The notes under the pieces are model-generated. The model had not been told where the DNA came from, ran no database searches, and saw nothing but the letters and a program-made list of their open reading frames with translations. DNA of 53,903 nt from an uncultured Spirochaeta sp. (GTDB taxonomy: Bacteria > Spirochaetota > Spirochaetia > DSM-27196 > Alkalispirochaetaceae). This document shows, piece by piece, positions 46,659 to 53,903 of the stretch (position 1 is its first letter; each line of letters opens with the position of its first letter). The translations under genes and the position numbers were made by a program. The stretch is from positions 1-53,903 of the forward strand of contig CAJWEZ010000029.1 in assembly GCA_913030605.1 (NCBI GenBank), given 5' to 3'.

Positions 46659-46740
46659 AACATAGGAGGATTCCCGGGGTCGGACGAGGACATATGTCCG
46701 ACCCATACACCGGCGTTGGCGGTACTATGGGGACATATGG
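46659..46740. promoter_or_regulatory. Symmetrical Crp/FNR-type bidirectional promoter
   Basis: GGACATATGTCC (46688-46699) is a perfect 12-bp palindrome nested in GGGTCGGAC/GTCCGACCC arms. Minus strand -10 TATGTT (46664-46659) and plus strand -10 TACTAT (46723-46728) each start 29.5 bp from its centre. That places the site at -41.5 for both promoters, the class II activation position. A second near-copy GGACATATGG (46731-46740) overlaps the regulator's start codon and could give negative feedback. Confidence 0.65.
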
Positions 46741-47402
46741 ACCACGGTACGGACGACAGCACGATTGCGACCTACGTGTCCCGGTTTGGACTGGACCGCT
46801 CATTCCCCGAGCCAATACTGCGAAATCTCCGGCTGCGACGGTTCGACGCGTTCGAAACGATCCTGCGGGAGGATGGGACGGTTTCCGACCTCTATCTCCT
46901 GGTGGAGGGACGGCTCCAGTGCACGCACTTTCACATGAACGGGAAGGCGGCGGTACTCGCGGTGGTGGACCCGTTCTCTGCGATCGGCGATCTGGAGGTG
47001 CTCAACGATCACCCGATCCGGAGCAATGTGTTCGCGATCAAACCGACCACGACGCTCGCGGTGTCCAAGCAGATCGTGCAGCGCCACGGGGCCGACGATC
47101 CGCGGTTTCTGCGGTTTCTCCTGGACGAGGTACGCCGCAAGCTGATCGATTCCAACGCGGTTCAGATGACCGGCGTGCTCCCGGTGGCGAGCCGGTGTGC
47201 GCTTATGGTGATGTCGAAAATGGACGCTGACGGCGTCGCGGAACTGCCGTCCAAGGAGATTCTGGCGTCGTTGCTTGGCACCACGCAGCGACACCTCAAT
47301 CGGGTCATGAACGAGTTTGTGCACCGCGGGGTCATCGACAGCGACTATCCCCGGGTGCGGGTGCTGGACCGCGACGCCCTGGAAGCGATCGTGGAGGAGT
47401 AG
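46737..47402 (+). CDS. Crp/FNR-family transcriptional regulator
   Basis: A 221-residue regulator. The N-terminal cyclic-nucleotide-type barrel (about residues 20-130) includes LYLLVEGRLQCTHFHMNGK and VVDPFSAIGDLEVLNDHPIRS, where the usual phosphate-binding RxS is altered. A long dimer helix and a winged-helix follow, with recognition segment LLGTTQRHLNRVMNEF. There is no N-terminal cysteine cluster, so an FNR-type iron-sulfur cluster is unlikely. It resembles YeiL-like proteins. The ATG lies 2 bases after the predicted transcription start, so it looks leaderless. It probably activates itself and the divergent small gene. Confidence 0.9.
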   Translation: MDHGTDDSTIATYVSRFGLDRSFPEPILRNLRLRRFDAFETILREDGTVSDLYLLVEGRLQCTHFHMNGKAAVLAVVDPFSAIGDLEVLNDHPIRSNVFAIKPTTTLAVSKQIVQRHGADDPRFLRFLLDEVRRKLIDSNAVQMTGVLPVASRCALMVMSKMDADGVAELPSKEILASLLGTTQRHLNRVMNEFVHRGVIDSDYPRVRVLDRDALEAIVEE

Positions 47403-47431
47403 CGCGCCAGGCGGCGACTCCTCCCATATGA

Positions 47432-48088
47432 CTACGCGTCGGAACCGAACAGGCCCAGGCCGACGAGAAAATGAAACAGAAAGTGATTGCCGTCAAACGT
47501 CCGGCCGGACGAGACAACCGTGCCGGTGTCGGCGATGTAATCGATCTGCATGGCGCCGTAGAAGATCCCACCGGTACCGCCGAAACGACCGGACACGTAC
47601 CACCCGGTTCCGGGGTCGATGTCCGACGTGGTGAAGCCCAGTACGTCCTCGAACTCGCCGGCGATCGCAGGTGAGGAACGCCGGAGCCCCCCGCTCAGGG
47701 TTGCGAGTCCGAACCCTCCCTCGATGGGCCACGAGCCGCGCAGCGCCACGCCACCGGCGACGGCGGTGTATTCGTACAGACTCAGCGCTTCCGACACCTG
47801 GTCGCTGTTGGCGCTGGTACGACCGATCGCCGTGTAGTACGCCTCGACACCCAGCCACGGAACCACCGGATACGCCGCGGCACCGATTCTGAACTCGAAT
47901 GGATTGACGGTGTCCGGGGTCGGATCGAGTGCATCTTCCGCGAGGTCCTTCTGGAACCCGCTCAGTACACGTCCGTAGCCCACCGACCCGTAGAGCTCCA
48001 ACGCCGGCGGCGTCTGGCTCGCAACGCTCGCGACACCCACGACCGTGAGCATCACGAACAAAATAGAGGATTTAATGATGTGTATCAT
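47432..48088 (-). CDS. Exported beta-barrel-type protein, probably outer membrane
   Basis: A 218-residue protein with a signal peptide (IHIIKSSILFVMLTVVGVASVASQ, cleavage near residue 25). It contains alternating polar/hydrophobic strands typical of an eight-stranded barrel: LELYGSVGYGRVL, FEFRIGAAAYPVVPWLGVEAYYTAIG, YTAVAGGVALRGSW, WYVSGRFGGTGGIFYGAMQIDYIAD, and a final FHFLVGLGLFG. No family is recognised. This ATG is preferred over one 12 bases upstream because TTGATA, 17 bases, CATGAT predicts transcription starting on it. It is divergent from the DUF1697 gene. Confidence 0.75.
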   Translation of the reverse strand: MIHIIKSSILFVMLTVVGVASVASQTPPALELYGSVGYGRVLSGFQKDLAEDALDPTPDTVNPFEFRIGAAAYPVVPWLGVEAYYTAIGRTSANSDQVSEALSLYEYTAVAGGVALRGSWPIEGGFGLATLSGGLRRSSPAIAGEFEDVLGFTTSDIDPGTGWYVSGRFGGTGGIFYGAMQIDYIADTGTVVSSGRTFDGNHFLFHFLVGLGLFGSDA

Positions 48089-48095
48089 GAAAAAT

Positions 48096-48124
48096 ATCAT
48101 GCACGAATATTGAGTTTTTATCAA
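48096..48124 (-). promoter_or_regulatory. Promoter of the barrel-type protein gene
   Basis: Minus strand TTGATA (48124-48119), 17-base spacer, CATGAT (48101-48096). The -10 ends 7 bases before the ATG at 48088. Confidence 0.55.
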
Positions 48125-48154
48125 TATGTTTTTCGAACATACTGTGAATGTGTG

Positions 48155-48183
48155 ATGACATCCCCTGCGGCGCGCGGTACTCT
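48155..48183 (+). promoter_or_regulatory. Promoter of the DUF1697/macroglobulin unit
   Basis: ATGACA (48155-48160), 17-base spacer, TACTCT (48178-48183). The ATG at 48193 follows 9 bases after the -10, so the leader would be about 2-3 bases. Confidence 0.5.
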
Positions 48184-48192
48184 CTATTCGAT

Positions 48193-48744
48193 ATGACGAC
48201 CTACCTGGCACTGCTTCGCGGGATCAACGTCGGTGGGAACAACGTGATTCGCATGGCGGATTTGCGGGCGTTTCTCGCCGAGCGCGGCTTCGACGGTGTT
48301 CGCACCTACATTCAGAGCGGCAACGTCATCTGGAACGATGCCGCGGCGACGGAGGACGAGGCGCGCTCCCGGATCGGGAACGCGCTGTCGGACCTTCTGG
48401 CGAACGAGGTGACCTCGGTGGTGCTCTCCGCCGAACGCCTGGCGGCGATCGTTGCCGGCGCTCCGACCGGGTTCGGCGGGGACCCCGACGCGTTTCGCTA
48501 CGACGTGATGTTTCTGATGCCGGAGCTCGACGCCCAGGCGGTGGCGGCGGACCTCCCCGTGCGGGAGGGTGTGGACACGGCGGTCGCCGGCGACGGTGCG
48601 GTGTTCTTCACCCGCCGGATCGACGCCGCGTCGCGGAGCTACATGCCGAAGATCGTCGGCACGCCGATCTACCGGCAGATGACGATCCGCAACTGGAACA
48701 CCACGACGCGACTTCTCGGGATGGTCGACGGGAGGAACTCATGA
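48193..48744 (+). CDS. DUF1697 family protein
   Basis: A soluble 183-residue protein of the DUF1697 family, whose function is unknown. It opens with the family hallmark YLALLRGINVGGNNVIRMADLRAFL, continues GFDGVRTYIQSGNVIW and ends with the conserved MTIRNWNTTTRL. Length is normal. It has no Shine-Dalgarno and a short predicted leader. The stop overlaps the start of the macroglobulin-like lipoprotein gene (ATGA), so the two are translationally coupled, though a shared function is not obvious. Confidence 0.92.
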   Translation: MTTYLALLRGINVGGNNVIRMADLRAFLAERGFDGVRTYIQSGNVIWNDAAATEDEARSRIGNALSDLLANEVTSVVLSAERLAAIVAGAPTGFGGDPDAFRYDVMFLMPELDAQAVAADLPVREGVDTAVAGDGAVFFTRRIDAASRSYMPKIVGTPIYRQMTIRNWNTTTRLLGMVDGRNS

Positions 48745-51700
48745 TCGGGAGACGACACGTTCGCATCCTCACGCTCGGTTCGTTGTTCGCGCTGCTTGCC
48801 GCGTGCGGCCAAACGGGCTCATCGGGCGATAGGTCGGCGGCGGCCGCCACGGACGCGTCGGTGGTCGGAGTTCAAGCGACCCTGGTGAACGACACCACCA
48901 AAAACGCCGCCCGCGAGCTGGTAGCGGTGGTCGAACGCCCCCTGCGGGAACGGACCGGCGCGGTGGCCGGCGAGATCGACCTCTCCCGGGGAACGATTGA
49001 CTACTACGCCGCCGACACCTCGGCGGTGGAAGCCTCGCCCGTGCTCGATCTCGGCGACGCGGAACTCGAAATCGTGGACTGGGGTCCGCAGGGGCTCCTG
49101 CCGGCCGAAAACGCGCGGCCGCGGGTGTACGTGATGTTCAGTCAACCGATGGTTCCGGTGGCGCGCCTGGGAGCGGAGATCGATGCCGGCCCGATCATGA
49201 CCGTTGAGCCGGCCGTGGACGGAACCTACCGCTGGTACGGAACGCGGACGCTCAGTTTTGAGCCCGCGGCGTCGCTGTTTGACCACCCTGCGTACACCGT
49301 GACCGTTCACGGCGGTGTCACCAGCCTCGGGGACAACGCGCTCCCCGCGGACTTCACATTCGAGATGTTCAGTCAGCGGCTGGAGGTGGTGAACTCGTAT
49401 GCCGGCACGCCGGAAGAACCGTTTCCCGGCCGCTACGATGTTCCGCCGTCGGTGGCCCGGACGCTCGTTCTGGAGTTCAACCAGCCGGTGGACCTGTCGT
49501 CGATCGAGCAGGGTCTGTCCGTCTCCTGGAACGACACGCCGCAGGTGTTCTCGCTCGGCCGACCCACTTACCCGCCGGAGCTCGCCTCCCGCACCGACCG
49601 AGCCGCCCTTGTCGTCCTGGACCAGCCGCCGCCGGAGCGAACCCGCGTTGTCGTGACGCTGAAACGGGGCGTTCGGCCTGCTGAAGGGTATCCGCAGACC
49701 GCGTCGGAACAGACGCTGAGTGTCGATACCCTCGCCGCGTTCGGTGCCGAGCGCCTCACGTCGTACCGCGGCTCGTTTCCCATGGACAACCGGCCGTTCT
49801 CCTATCCGGTGTTCCTCGATTTCTCTCACCCCCTGGCCGAGGACGCCGCCGAGGCGGCGTACGTGGTGCGGCTCGACGGCGAGAAGGTGGAACCGGAGGG
49901 TGTGGACCGGTCGTACGCCGACATCCGGTTCTTCGTTCCCGGCGCCCGTCCGGGGCAGACGGTGACTGTCGACGTTCCCGCCGGGGTGACCGACGCCTAC
50001 GGACGAACGCTGGGGGCGCCCACCACGCTCACCTACACGATTCCCCGGCCGGACCCGCGGATCGATTTCCCCTCCCAACGCTCAGGCTTGCGGCACCTGG
50101 AAGCGGAGTTCGACCCGGCGATCGTGTTTACCACGCGAAATCTGGTCGGGTTCAGTCTGGGTTTGCGCGGTGGTGACACGTTCTTCGGGGTGAATCGCAC
50201 GGTGGCGAAATCCCCCTACGAGCTCGCGGGGGACCAACCGGATTACGTGTATTTCAACCGCGTCGACCTGGGTGAGTACCTGAACGAGTCCGGTCACGGC
50301 ACGGTGTTTCTCGACTGGAGCGCGCAGAAGGATCCCTCGCTGGTGCGCCGCGGTCGGGACACGGTGGAATCGGACCAGGTCGCCGTGCAGGTGACCGATC
50401 TGGGAATCACGACGCGCTACGCGTTCAACCGCGCCCTGGTGTGGGTCAACCGACTCTCCGACGGGTCGTCGGTGGCGGGTGCCTCGGTTGAGGTCTTTAA
50501 CCTCCGCGGCGCCCGGTACACCGCCACGACCGACGACACCGGGCTGGCGGCCGTTCGCATCCCCGACGGCGCGTACGCCGCGAACTTCGATACCGATTGG
50601 CGCTCAGACGCCGACGACGTGCACGTCCGGGTGCGGTACGAGGGGGACATCGCCGAGATGCTGGTGAACTCCACCCAGAACCCGTACCGGTTCGGGGTTC
50701 GTTCGACCGAGCGGCCCAACCGCGTTCTGCAGCCGCAGGACCGCGTTCACCTGTTCACCGACCGCGGTATGTACCAGCCCGGCGAGGAGCTGGCGTTCCG
50801 CGGCATTCACTGGCTGCAGACCGCGCGTGGGTTTTCGCCGGCGGAATCGCCGTACTCGGTCGTCATTACCGATGCCACCGACGGACAAGAGGTGTGGCGG
50901 TCGGCGGGTCAGCTGTCCGCGTCCGGCGGGTTTTTCGGTCGTCTCGAGCTGCCGGAGGGGCTGGATTCGGGCGACTATTCCCTGGAATATCGCAGCACGC
51001 GCACCTCCTCGTCGCGGGAGACCGTTCGCTTCCACGTGGGCAGTCTTCGTCGCGTCGCCTTCGAGGTGACCTCGATTCCGTCGGATCGCGTTTCCATCGT
51101 CGGGGAGCCGGTGTCGGTGAGTATCGCCGCCAGCTACCTCGCCGGAGGGACGCTCAGCGGGGCCTCGTACCAGTATCACTGGACGCGCACGCCGGTGCGC
51201 TATGTGCCGCCGGGGCCGCAGTGGGAGGACTGGACGGTCGGTACCAGCGAATGGGGCCGTACCGCAACGGTGGCCCGGGGCGACGGCTCCCTGAGCGCCG
51301 CGGGAACCGCCGGTCTCGAGGTGGGTACCAGCGGCCAGGAACTCCCCGGCAAGCCCTACCGCTACACCGTGGAGGCGCGCGTGGAGGATGTTGACCGCCA
51401 GGTGGTGGCCCACACCACCTCCCGTGTGGTCCATCCCGCGGACCACTACGTCGCCGCGCGGTTTGTCCAGGGATCCAGCAGCGGGTGGTGGTCACGGTTT
51501 GTCCCCACCGACAGCGAGATCGTTGCCCGCGCCCGGCTGGTCTCGATCGATGGCGACGCCATCACCACCGACGCCATCACCACCGACGGCACGATCCACT
51601 ACGGGCTCGCGAAAGGCGAGTGGCGCGAGGCGCCGCAGCAGGGCATCTACGGCGGGCTAAACACGCGCTGGGAGTACGTGGAGGAAACGCTGTACGAGGA

Positions 51701-53903
51701 GGACGCCCCCCTCACCGACGGGACGTTCGATTACCGGTTCTCCGTGTCCGACCCGGGACGCTACACGCTGTTCTTCGTTTCCACGGATGCGGCGGGGCGC
51801 GCGACGCGCACCGAGATTCCGTTCTACGCCACCGGGAGCGGATGGGTCGCCACGGCAAGCCAGACCCCGGAGGACATCGATCTGGTGGTGGACAAGTCGG
51901 TCTACGAACCGGGAGAGACGGCGCGGATCCTCGTGCAGAGCCCGATCCCCGAGGGGCGGTATCTGCTCACGGTTGAACGCGAGGGCCTCATGGACCAGCG
52001 CGTCGTGGAACTGTCCGGCAGTACCGAGATTATCGAGGTGCCGGTGCGCGTCGACTACGTGCCGGTGTTCTACGTCGCACTCTCGAGCTTCACGTCCCGG
52101 ACGGAGACCGAGGACGATTACTACGAACCGGACCTGGGAAAACCGCGGGGACTGTTCGGCATCACCTCGGTGAACGTGGCAACCACGGCGGTGGAACTGG
52201 ACGTGCAGGTTACCCCTTCGCGGGAGGCGTACGGCCCCGGGGACGACGCCGACGTGCTGGTGGAGGTCACGCACAACGGGGAGCCGGTGGCGGACGCGGA
52301 GGTGACGATTCTGGCGGTCGATCGCGGAGTCCTCGACCTGAACGACTATCACGTTCCGAACCCGCTGGAGTTCTTCTACAACCCGCGCAACTTTCCCCTC
52401 GGCGTTCGCGGTGACGACAGCCGACGGCTGCTACTGCGGCCGCTCACCTACGATATTTCAACGCTCCAGGGCGGTGACGCGGCAAAACTGGAGGAACGGG
52501 AGGACTTCAACCCCCTGGCGCTGTTTGAGCCGGCGGTGCGGACCGACGCGGATGGACGCGCCCGGGTGCAGTTCTCGCTTCCCGACAGTCTGACCACCTA
52601 TCGGATGACCGCCGTCGCGCTCCACGGGTACCGACTGGGCCTTGAGGAACGCGAGTTCATGGTTCAGAACCCGATCAACGTCCGTACCGCGCTCCCGCGT
52701 CGCTTTCGTGTGCGCGACACCGCCGCAGCGGGCGTGATTCTCACGAATACGACCGACACGGATCAGGTGGTCGAGGTGTCGGCGGAATCCGACATTCTCA
52801 CCGTCGCCGACGAGGCCACCAAGGAGATTGTGGTCCCGGCGGGTGGGGCGTTCGAACTGCCGTTTGTTCTCGAGGCGCACCGCGCCGGTCGCGGCGCGAT
52901 CCGGTTCACCTCCCGGGGAGACGAGATCGCCGAGGTCCTGGAGTCGCGGGTCATCGTGGATGCACCGATCGTGTCGGAGGCGTTTACCTCCACCGGCACG
53001 ATCGCCGCGGACGGAGACGGTGTGACGTCCGACAACGAGGCGCCCTCCGGGGAGCGTCCGTCGGGGGCCGGCGGTGCCACGACCGTCGAGGGTGTCGAGA
53101 TTCCATCGGCGGTCGCCCCCGCCAACGGCTCCCTGAGCGTCTCTCTGGCCACGTCGCTCCGACCGCTGATCGATCCGGCGGTGGATGCGCTCACGATCGG
53201 AGAGGATGCGCCGTACTCGGACATCCGTCGGCTGTACGATCTTTCGGTTCGCGTTCAGGGATACGCTCCGTTGGACGCGGCCTCCGGGCTTCTGGCCGCG
53301 ATCGCGCAGAACCAGTTCGACGGCATCGGGGAATTCTACCGGACCGGCGGTGAGGACAGCGAATTCCTCGCCCATATCCAGACCCCCAACGGCACCTATG
53401 TCCTGAACCTCGATCCGGACGGCATAAGGCGCGGCTCCTTCGCCCGCTTCCTTCCGGCAACCGACAATGCGGGCCGGCGTTTCGCGGTGCGCGAGCCGGG
53501 CAACGGCCTTCTCGGCAATGCCGGCTATGACGCCGCGGAAGAAGCGGCGCTCTACACCGCCAACGCCCGCGCCGATGCCTTCGGCTATTCGGTGCTGCAG
53601 GCATTGCCGGCGGATGACCGGGCCGTCGTCCGCGCGGCGGAGATCTACCTGCAGTTCCGCATTCCCGGGGCCGCACCCTGGCGGTTCGGCCAGGTCGTCG
53701 AGTTCGTGGCACACCGTGCCGGCGACCTGCTGCGCCAGGGCGGCCTCAGCCCCGGCCAGCTGATCGCGCTGGAAGCGGGCGCGCTGGGCCAATGGATCAA
53801 GATCCGCCCCAATGGCGACAAGAAAGCCGTGCTGCGCGCACAGGTGCTCCGCCTCGTCGTAGCTGCCCTCGAAGGGCTCGGGCAGAGTGAAGTCGGCGCT
53901 CCA
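48741..53903 (+). CDS. Large alpha-2-macroglobulin-like lipoprotein (open at window end)
   Basis: An open frame of at least 1721 codons. A lipoprotein signal ends in the lipobox LLAAC (about residues 18-22). Early Ig-like beta domains follow, then MG2-type text RVHLFTDRGMYQPGEELAFRGIHWLQ (about residue 670) and the A2M segment NPLALFEPAVRTDADGRARVQFSLPDSLTTYRMTAVAL (about residue 1260). Bacterial homologues trap proteases in the periplasm and often pair with PBP1C, which is not seen here. No CxEQ thioester motif appears in the visible part. From about base 53,320 the sequence stops resembling the family. GGAGG precedes the ATG. Confidence 0.85.
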   Translation, partial: MIGRRHVRILTLGSLFALLAACGQTGSSGDRSAAAATDASVVGVQATLVNDTTKNAARELVAVVERPLRERTGAVAGEIDLSRGTIDYYAADTSAVEASPVLDLGDAELEIVDWGPQGLLPAENARPRVYVMFSQPMVPVARLGAEIDAGPIMTVEPAVDGTYRWYGTRTLSFEPAASLFDHPAYTVTVHGGVTSLGDNALPADFTFEMFSQRLEVVNSYAGTPEEPFPGRYDVPPSVARTLVLEFNQPVDLSSIEQGLSVSWNDTPQVFSLGRPTYPPELASRTDRAALVVLDQPPPERTRVVVTLKRGVRPAEGYPQTASEQTLSVDTLAAFGAERLTSYRGSFPMDNRPFSYPVFLDFSHPLAEDAAEAAYVVRLDGEKVEPEGVDRSYADIRFFVPGARPGQTVTVDVPAGVTDAYGRTLGAPTTLTYTIPRPDPRIDFPSQRSGLRHLEAEFDPAIVFTTRNLVGFSLGLRGGDTFFGVNRTVAKSPYELAGDQPDYVYFNRVDLGEYLNESGHGTVFLDWSAQKDPSLVRRGRDTVESDQVAVQVTDLGITTRYAFNRALVWVNRLSDGSSVAGASVEVFNLRGARYTATTDDTGLAAVRIPDGAYAANFDTDWRSDADDVHVRVRYEGDIAEMLVNSTQNPYRFGVRSTERPNRVLQPQDRVHLFTDRGMYQPGEELAFRGIHWLQTARGFSPAESPYSVVITDATDGQEVWRSAGQLSASGGFFGRLELPEGLDSGDYSLEYRSTRTSSSRETVRFHVGSLRRVAFEVTSIPSDRVSIVGEPVSVSIAASYLAGGTLSGASYQYHWTRTPVRYVPPGPQWEDWTVGTSEWGRTATVARGDGSLSAAGTAGLEVGTSGQELPGKPYRYTVEARVEDVDRQVVAHTTSRVVHPADHYVAARFVQGSSSGWWSRFVPTDSEIVARARLVSIDGDAITTDAITTDGTIHYGLAKGEWREAPQQGIYGGLNTRWEYVEETLYEEDAPLTDGTFDYRFSVSDPGRYTLFFVSTDAAGRATRTEIPFYATGSGWVATASQTPEDIDLVVDKSVYEPGETARILVQSPIPEGRYLLTVEREGLMDQRVVELSGSTEIIEVPVRVDYVPVFYVALSSFTSRTETEDDYYEPDLGKPRGLFGITSVNVATTAVELDVQVTPSREAYGPGDDADVLVEVTHNGEPVADAEVTILAVDRGVLDLNDYHVPNPLEFFYNPRNFPLGVRGDDSRRLLLRPLTYDISTLQGGDAAKLEEREDFNPLALFEPAVRTDADGRARVQFSLPDSLTTYRMTAVALHGYRLGLEEREFMVQNPINVRTALPRRFRVRDTAAAGVILTNTTDTDQVVEVSAESDILTVADEATKEIVVPAGGAFELPFVLEAHRAGRGAIRFTSRGDEIAEVLESRVIVDAPIVSEAFTSTGTIAADGDGVTSDNEAPSGERPSGAGGATTVEGVEIPSAVAPANGSLSVSLATSLRPLIDPAVDALTIGEDAPYSDIRRLYDLSVRVQGYAPLDAASGLLAAIAQNQFDGIGEFYRTGGEDSEFLAHIQTPNGTYVLNLDPDGIRRGSFARFLPATDNAGRRFAVREPGNGLLGNAGYDAAEEAALYTANARADAFGYSVLQALPADDRAVVRAAEIYLQFRIPGAAPWRFGQVVEFVAHRAGDLLRQGGLSPGQLIALEAGALGQWIKIRPNGDKKAVLRAQVLRLVVAALEGLGQSEVGAP
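53320..53903. other. Compositionally foreign 3' segment, possible chimeric junction
   Basis: From roughly here the open frame stays open, but codon choice and protein character change. Codons shift to GGC, GCC, CTC, ATC and GTC, and the text (TPNGTYVLNLDPDGIRRG, ADAFGYSVLQALPADD, LSPGQLIALEAGALGQW) no longer looks like a macroglobulin. The style resembles an alphaproteobacterial gene. Two EcoRI-type GAATTC sites occur at 53331 and 53361. An assembly or cloning chimera, or a recent fusion, would explain it; the exact boundary is uncertain by tens of bases. Confidence 0.4.

Noticed and set aside
51540..51600. Short 15-bp repeat inside the macroglobulin-like gene
   Set aside because: It encodes a brief Asp-Ala-Ile-Thr-Thr repeat in a loop; simple slippage, no sign of a separate element.
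52458..53792. A 444-codon minus-strand frame opposite the macroglobulin-like gene
   Set aside because: It crosses the compositional break and lacks recognisable domains; the plus frame fits lipoprotein and A2M features up to about 53,320.

Overview
This 53.9 kb window is a gene-dense, GC-rich stretch (mid-60s % by eye) of a Gram-negative-type bacterial chromosome. Lipobox lipoproteins, an RND pump, a small outer-membrane-barrel candidate and TolC-less efflux genes indicate two membranes. Several proteins resemble those of high-GC Spirochaetales, for example binding-protein signal peptides ending in TGQAE, an OadGA sodium pump, a K+-dependent membrane pyrophosphatase and a CstA carrier. That assignment is an impression and was not tested. 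No rRNA, tRNA, CRISPR array, transposase or phage gene was found.

Layout. 1-5.2 kb (minus): oxaloacetate decarboxylase oadG-oadA (oadA cut by the window edge), 6-phosphogluconate dehydrogenase, a HAD phosphatase and a methyltransferase. 5.3-9.6 kb (plus): RND adaptor and pump. 9.7-19.7 kb (minus): peroxiredoxin-like protein, glycosyltransferase, a PepSY protein/response regulator/histidine kinase operon, TVP38 plus disulfide oxidoreductase with a MarR regulator, HPr, a YrhK protein, an aldo/keto reductase and a CDP-alcohol phosphatidyltransferase. 19.8-31.3 kb (plus): a YnjBCD-type ABC transporter, then a block with cstA, a cysteine-free ArsA/Get3-like ATPase, two related membrane-anchored proteins of unknown function, a membrane pyrophosphatase and another unknown. 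31.5-35.3 kb (plus): a ferric-iron ABC importer behind two DtxR-like boxes. 35.3-41 kb: a DUF4139 protein, a structured leader RNA in front of a 65-residue protein, and divergent csoR / copA-copZ. 41-48.7 kb: an unusual histidine kinase, rmuC, a sirtuin, a DinB protein, lipoproteins, a Crp/FNR regulator facing a small gene, an outer-membrane candidate and a DUF1697 protein. 48.7-53.9 kb: a very large alpha-2-macroglobulin-like lipoprotein running off the end; its last ~580 bases look foreign to the rest.

How it works together. Three ion- or energy-linked membrane systems (OadGA, membrane pyrophosphatase, CstA) sit with metal handling (iron import with DtxR-like boxes; copper sensing and export by CsoR and CopA/CopZ). 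The regulatory DNA is unusually readable. In many first genes of transcripts a TANNNT -10 hexamer ends only 6-11 bases before the start codon, so these mRNAs should be leaderless or nearly so, whereas downstream genes carry strong Shine-Dalgarno sequences.

Most promising leads: (1) the leaderless-promoter pattern; (2) CopA and CopZ in one uninterrupted frame with an internal ribosome binding site; (3) a perfectly symmetrical Crp/FNR site placed 41.5 bp from both predicted divergent start points; (4) the leader ORF plus three-way-junction/terminator RNA at 37.6-37.85 kb; (5) the ArsA/Get3-like ATPase cluster with its paralogous partner proteins.
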